DNA from: Orthonyx spaldingii | Taxonomy: Eukaryota; Chordata; Aves; Passeriformes; Orthonychidae | Assembly (NCBI GenBank): GCA_013397795.1 | Contig: VZTJ01002642.1 | Span: forward strand, 558,001-622,000 | Length of the DNA: 64,000 bases | Reading direction: 5' to 3' | Shown here: positions 61,362 through 64,000 of the stretch, one piece after another | Layout of the letters: each line of letters starts with the position of its first letter | How positions within the stretch are numbered: position 1 is the first letter of the stretch | Position numbers and translations under genes: made by a program | The notes under the pieces: generated by a model | Seen by the model: the letters and a program-made list of their open reading frames with translations, nothing else | The model's database searches: none | Told to the model about the DNA's origin: nothing

Positions 61362-64000
61362 AAGCATAAAAAATCTCAGGAGAGACCAGCTATCACCAAT
61401 GTGCTCTCAATCCCTCCCAGAAAATCAGAGAACTGTGTACTGTTTTAGAAGACAAGGAAATCAAGAAACCACCACACAAGGCTCACTGTAACCCAAGAAG
61501 CAGTTTTATTAATAGCCCATATAGAAAATGGCTCCGCATTATTTCCCTCCGCTAATTCTGTTTCTACTACATCAGCTGACAAGATCATCCTGTTTCTGTG
61601 ATTTGGTGCTCACAACAAATAAATATACTATGCTGTATTTTTATGTTTTAGTATGATAAATGAAAGTGAATAACATGAAATGCATTAGTCTCTGAAGTGG
61701 AAAGACATCAGCTTCTTAGATGTAGCCAAATATACTAGTGTTCATCTACTTCAAATTAATTTGACTTGTATAAATTCAGATTAGCACAGCTGGAAAGCCA
61801 CCAGAACATTTTCATTCTTGCAAACATACAGGATATTTTTTTCATATCTTGCTATAGAGTCCTCTCTCTTCTTTTTCTGGCTGAGGCAAACAGTGTCTTT
61901 ATAAATTATGTCTTTAAAATTTGGGCACAGTAGGAAAGCTAGAGAGAAGGGAGTCTTGGATGTCTTTATCTGGTGTCACTTATGTCTTGCACTTCCAGAA
62001 GTAAAAATTCCTAAAATGCAGACTTGAAAATTCCTATCCTTTAATAAGGGCTCAAGCCAGATTCTACTGTGGTAAATAAAAGTGTACAATTAATGTTAGG
62101 CCTCATTTCATAGAAATGTAAAGCATAGGGAAAAAACTAAATAACTACTTACAGAGTTTGACTCCCATGTGGACTATTCACTTAACAGTTGGACTCAATG
62201 ACCCTTGTGGGTCCAACTCAGAATCTTCTCTGATTTAAATAAAATTATGTGTGTGGATGTGGCAACAGAATGCAACTTGAAACTTGGAAGCATTGTTCAA
62301 AATTTAATGTAAATGAGAAAGGTTTTGCAATCAAGCAAAATAGCAGAGGTGTAGAGACACAAAATTGAACACATTATAGTTATTTTTATTAGATATTTTT
62401 ACTTATTCACCATTTTTCTTATCAAAAAAGTGAGGTTAATGACCTGGGGATTTTTACCCCTAAGACCATACTGCAAGGAAACACATTTAGGGAGAGTATA
62501 TGCAAGTGTGTGAGTTTCTGAAAGGCTTTGATATTTCTGATCTATCCTGTCTCATGACACATGTCTGCTTTCCCTAGAAAGAAGGAGATTCAGGGAAGAG
62601 CTCCAATCTTTTCAGTAATTGGCATTCATGAGTGCAGGCTCAGATGGGTTATTGGTGGCAAGACAGGCAGCTAACATTAAATGTCAAATTATAATAACAC
62701 AAGGATAGGAATATGTTGAAATTTGTATACTACATACTGGAATTAAAAGATTATTCAAAGTTGATGCTCCAGGGCTAATAATATATATAGTACTTAGCTC
62801 AGCATAGAATTTTATTTCATGTCAAAAATTTAACTTTACAAATTAAACTAAAGATCTGTTACTAAGTAAAATATTGCATACAACAGTAAATACAGACAGA
62901 AAGAATTATTAAGCAAAAGGTATCACTGAAAGTATCAGGAAACAAAGGAAATACAAGTAAAAATGAAGAGCATGTCGGGCTATTCACCTTCCTCAAGTTG
63001 TTTGCTAAATATATGGCATTTACCAGGGCAGAGTTATAAATACCAGTAAATTAGTCTCATGATCAATTAATAAGCTGTTTGCTGCATTAAAGCACAAAAT
63101 ACCTCCCTTAAATCTTTTGAGGACTGAATAGATACTGGGAGAAAAGTCTTTTGAAGGAATGCAAGAAGAGAGCCTCTGGAAGATGCTATTTGCATTTTTG
63201 TTTTTATTATTACTTTGAGATTGAAGAGACTCCTGTTTCTGCCAAATCATGACTTTCTACAGATGGAAAAATAATGTAATGTGTCACAAAAAGTATTTCT
63301 GACCACTGCAAAATAAACATTTCATTATTGACAAGAATCCCTGAAAGAAACATTTTTATATTAATTATTTTTTGTGGCTGATTTTAAGTACTTATATGGT
63401 AAAAAATTTAATAAATATATTTTGAAGCTATATTGCAAGATCACTTCCAAATTACTCTTTCATTCCCTGTTCTGCTTTTTATAGTTTACAATGTTTATAT
63501 TGTAAGTTAAATTGAAGGCTATTTGTAAAAGTAATCGGGCCTGATTTCACTGGTATCAGTCTTGGGCTTGTCATTAGCAATGAAGTCTCTGCTCAAGATT
63601 AGTTTCTAAGAAAACCACAACCACTATTACTGACATTAGTAACTTCTTTTAAGTATGTGACTTTTATTCTCATTGCTTATTTTCTCTATACAACTTTTTT
63701 TTGTTTTATTTTGCACACTTGAAGCAAAACCCAGTAATAAGATCCTGCATCACCTATTAAGATGTTAAGATTCTCAGAGGTCTGACCTACTGTGAAAATA
63801 AAGAACATATATGGTAGATAATTTGTCAGGAAACCATTTTGCACTTGGAAGGGACATCAACAATAGGAAGCCTTACAACAACAAGAGTTTGAGGAAAGGA
63901 GCTCAAGGATAGAATGCAATCAAAATACATTCTATAAAATGAAATAAGCAAGATGTCAAGAACCACGAAAATAATGTAAGACATACAATTACAGTACAAT
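61362..64000. other. Unique AT-rich DNA
   Basis: Apart from the CR1 tail at 62182, nothing is recognised. The 76-codon minus-strand frame at 63020-63250 has no recognisable features. Confidence 0.55.
62182..62236 (+). mobile_element. CR1 LINE 3' tail, diverged subfamily
   Basis: TTAACAGTTGGACTCAATGA, then CCCTTGTGGGTCCAACTCAG and AATCTTCTCTGATTT, matches the CR1 end of the GTTGGACTCGATGATC type, including the terminal ATTCTGTGATT-like repeat. This is a different CR1 3' end from the GGAACTAGATGATC type seen at 61262 and 41693, so more than one CR1 subfamily is present. Confidence 0.78.

Noticed and set aside
1..64000. CRISPR arrays, tRNA or rRNA genes, bacterial operons
   Set aside because: No regularly spaced identical repeats, no cloverleaf or rRNA-like segment, and no dense same-strand open frames were seen.

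Overview
The window looks like a stretch of bird nuclear genome, most likely from a neoavian and plausibly a passerine. It is AT-rich (roughly one third G+C by eye). It has no operon-like coding density, no convincing multi-exon gene, and no tRNA, rRNA, CRISPR or prokaryotic signal. The taxonomic call rests on seven CR1-type LINE fragments with the typical CR1 3' end, and on several solo or partial endogenous-retrovirus LTRs whose sequence I recognise as common in Neoaves. No Alu, B1 or L1-like elements were seen. The family resemblances come from memory and visual alignment, not from a search.

Layout. 1-6.0 kb: unique AT-rich DNA. 6.02-6.52 kb: a 3'-truncated ERV LTR on the plus strand with a TATA box. 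6.5-11 kb: unique DNA with one unexpectedly long open frame (8879-9361) and a TAATTA-rich block (about 9640-9850). About 11.0-11.3 kb: a doubtful LTR remnant. 11.3-17.7 kb: unique DNA. About 17.69-17.91 kb: an LTR fragment related to the one at 34.2 kb but in opposite orientation. 20.32-21.40 kb: the best-preserved element, a GC-rich solo LTR of about 1.08 kb. 21.4-32 kb: unique DNA with simple repeats. 32.05-32.27 kb: CR1 3' end. 34.17-34.62 kb: minus-strand LTR. 34.6-41.7 kb: unique DNA with several blocks that look like conserved non-coding sequence. 41.7-64 kb: unique DNA with six more CR1 fragments, two of them in minus orientation, and a 23-nt A-tract.

Functional reading. Nearly all open frames are short and scattered over all six frames, as expected by chance. 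The longest one (218 aa) lies inside the GC-rich LTR. I read the window as a gene desert or a very large intron in which the only securely identifiable features are retrotransposon relics. Any host function is more likely regulatory (enhancer-like conserved blocks, LTR promoters) or an unannotated lncRNA than protein-coding. I found no new multi-gene system. The most checkable leads are the paired related LTRs, the near-complete solo LTR with an almost matching flanking 5-mer, the 160-codon open frame, and the candidate conserved non-coding blocks.
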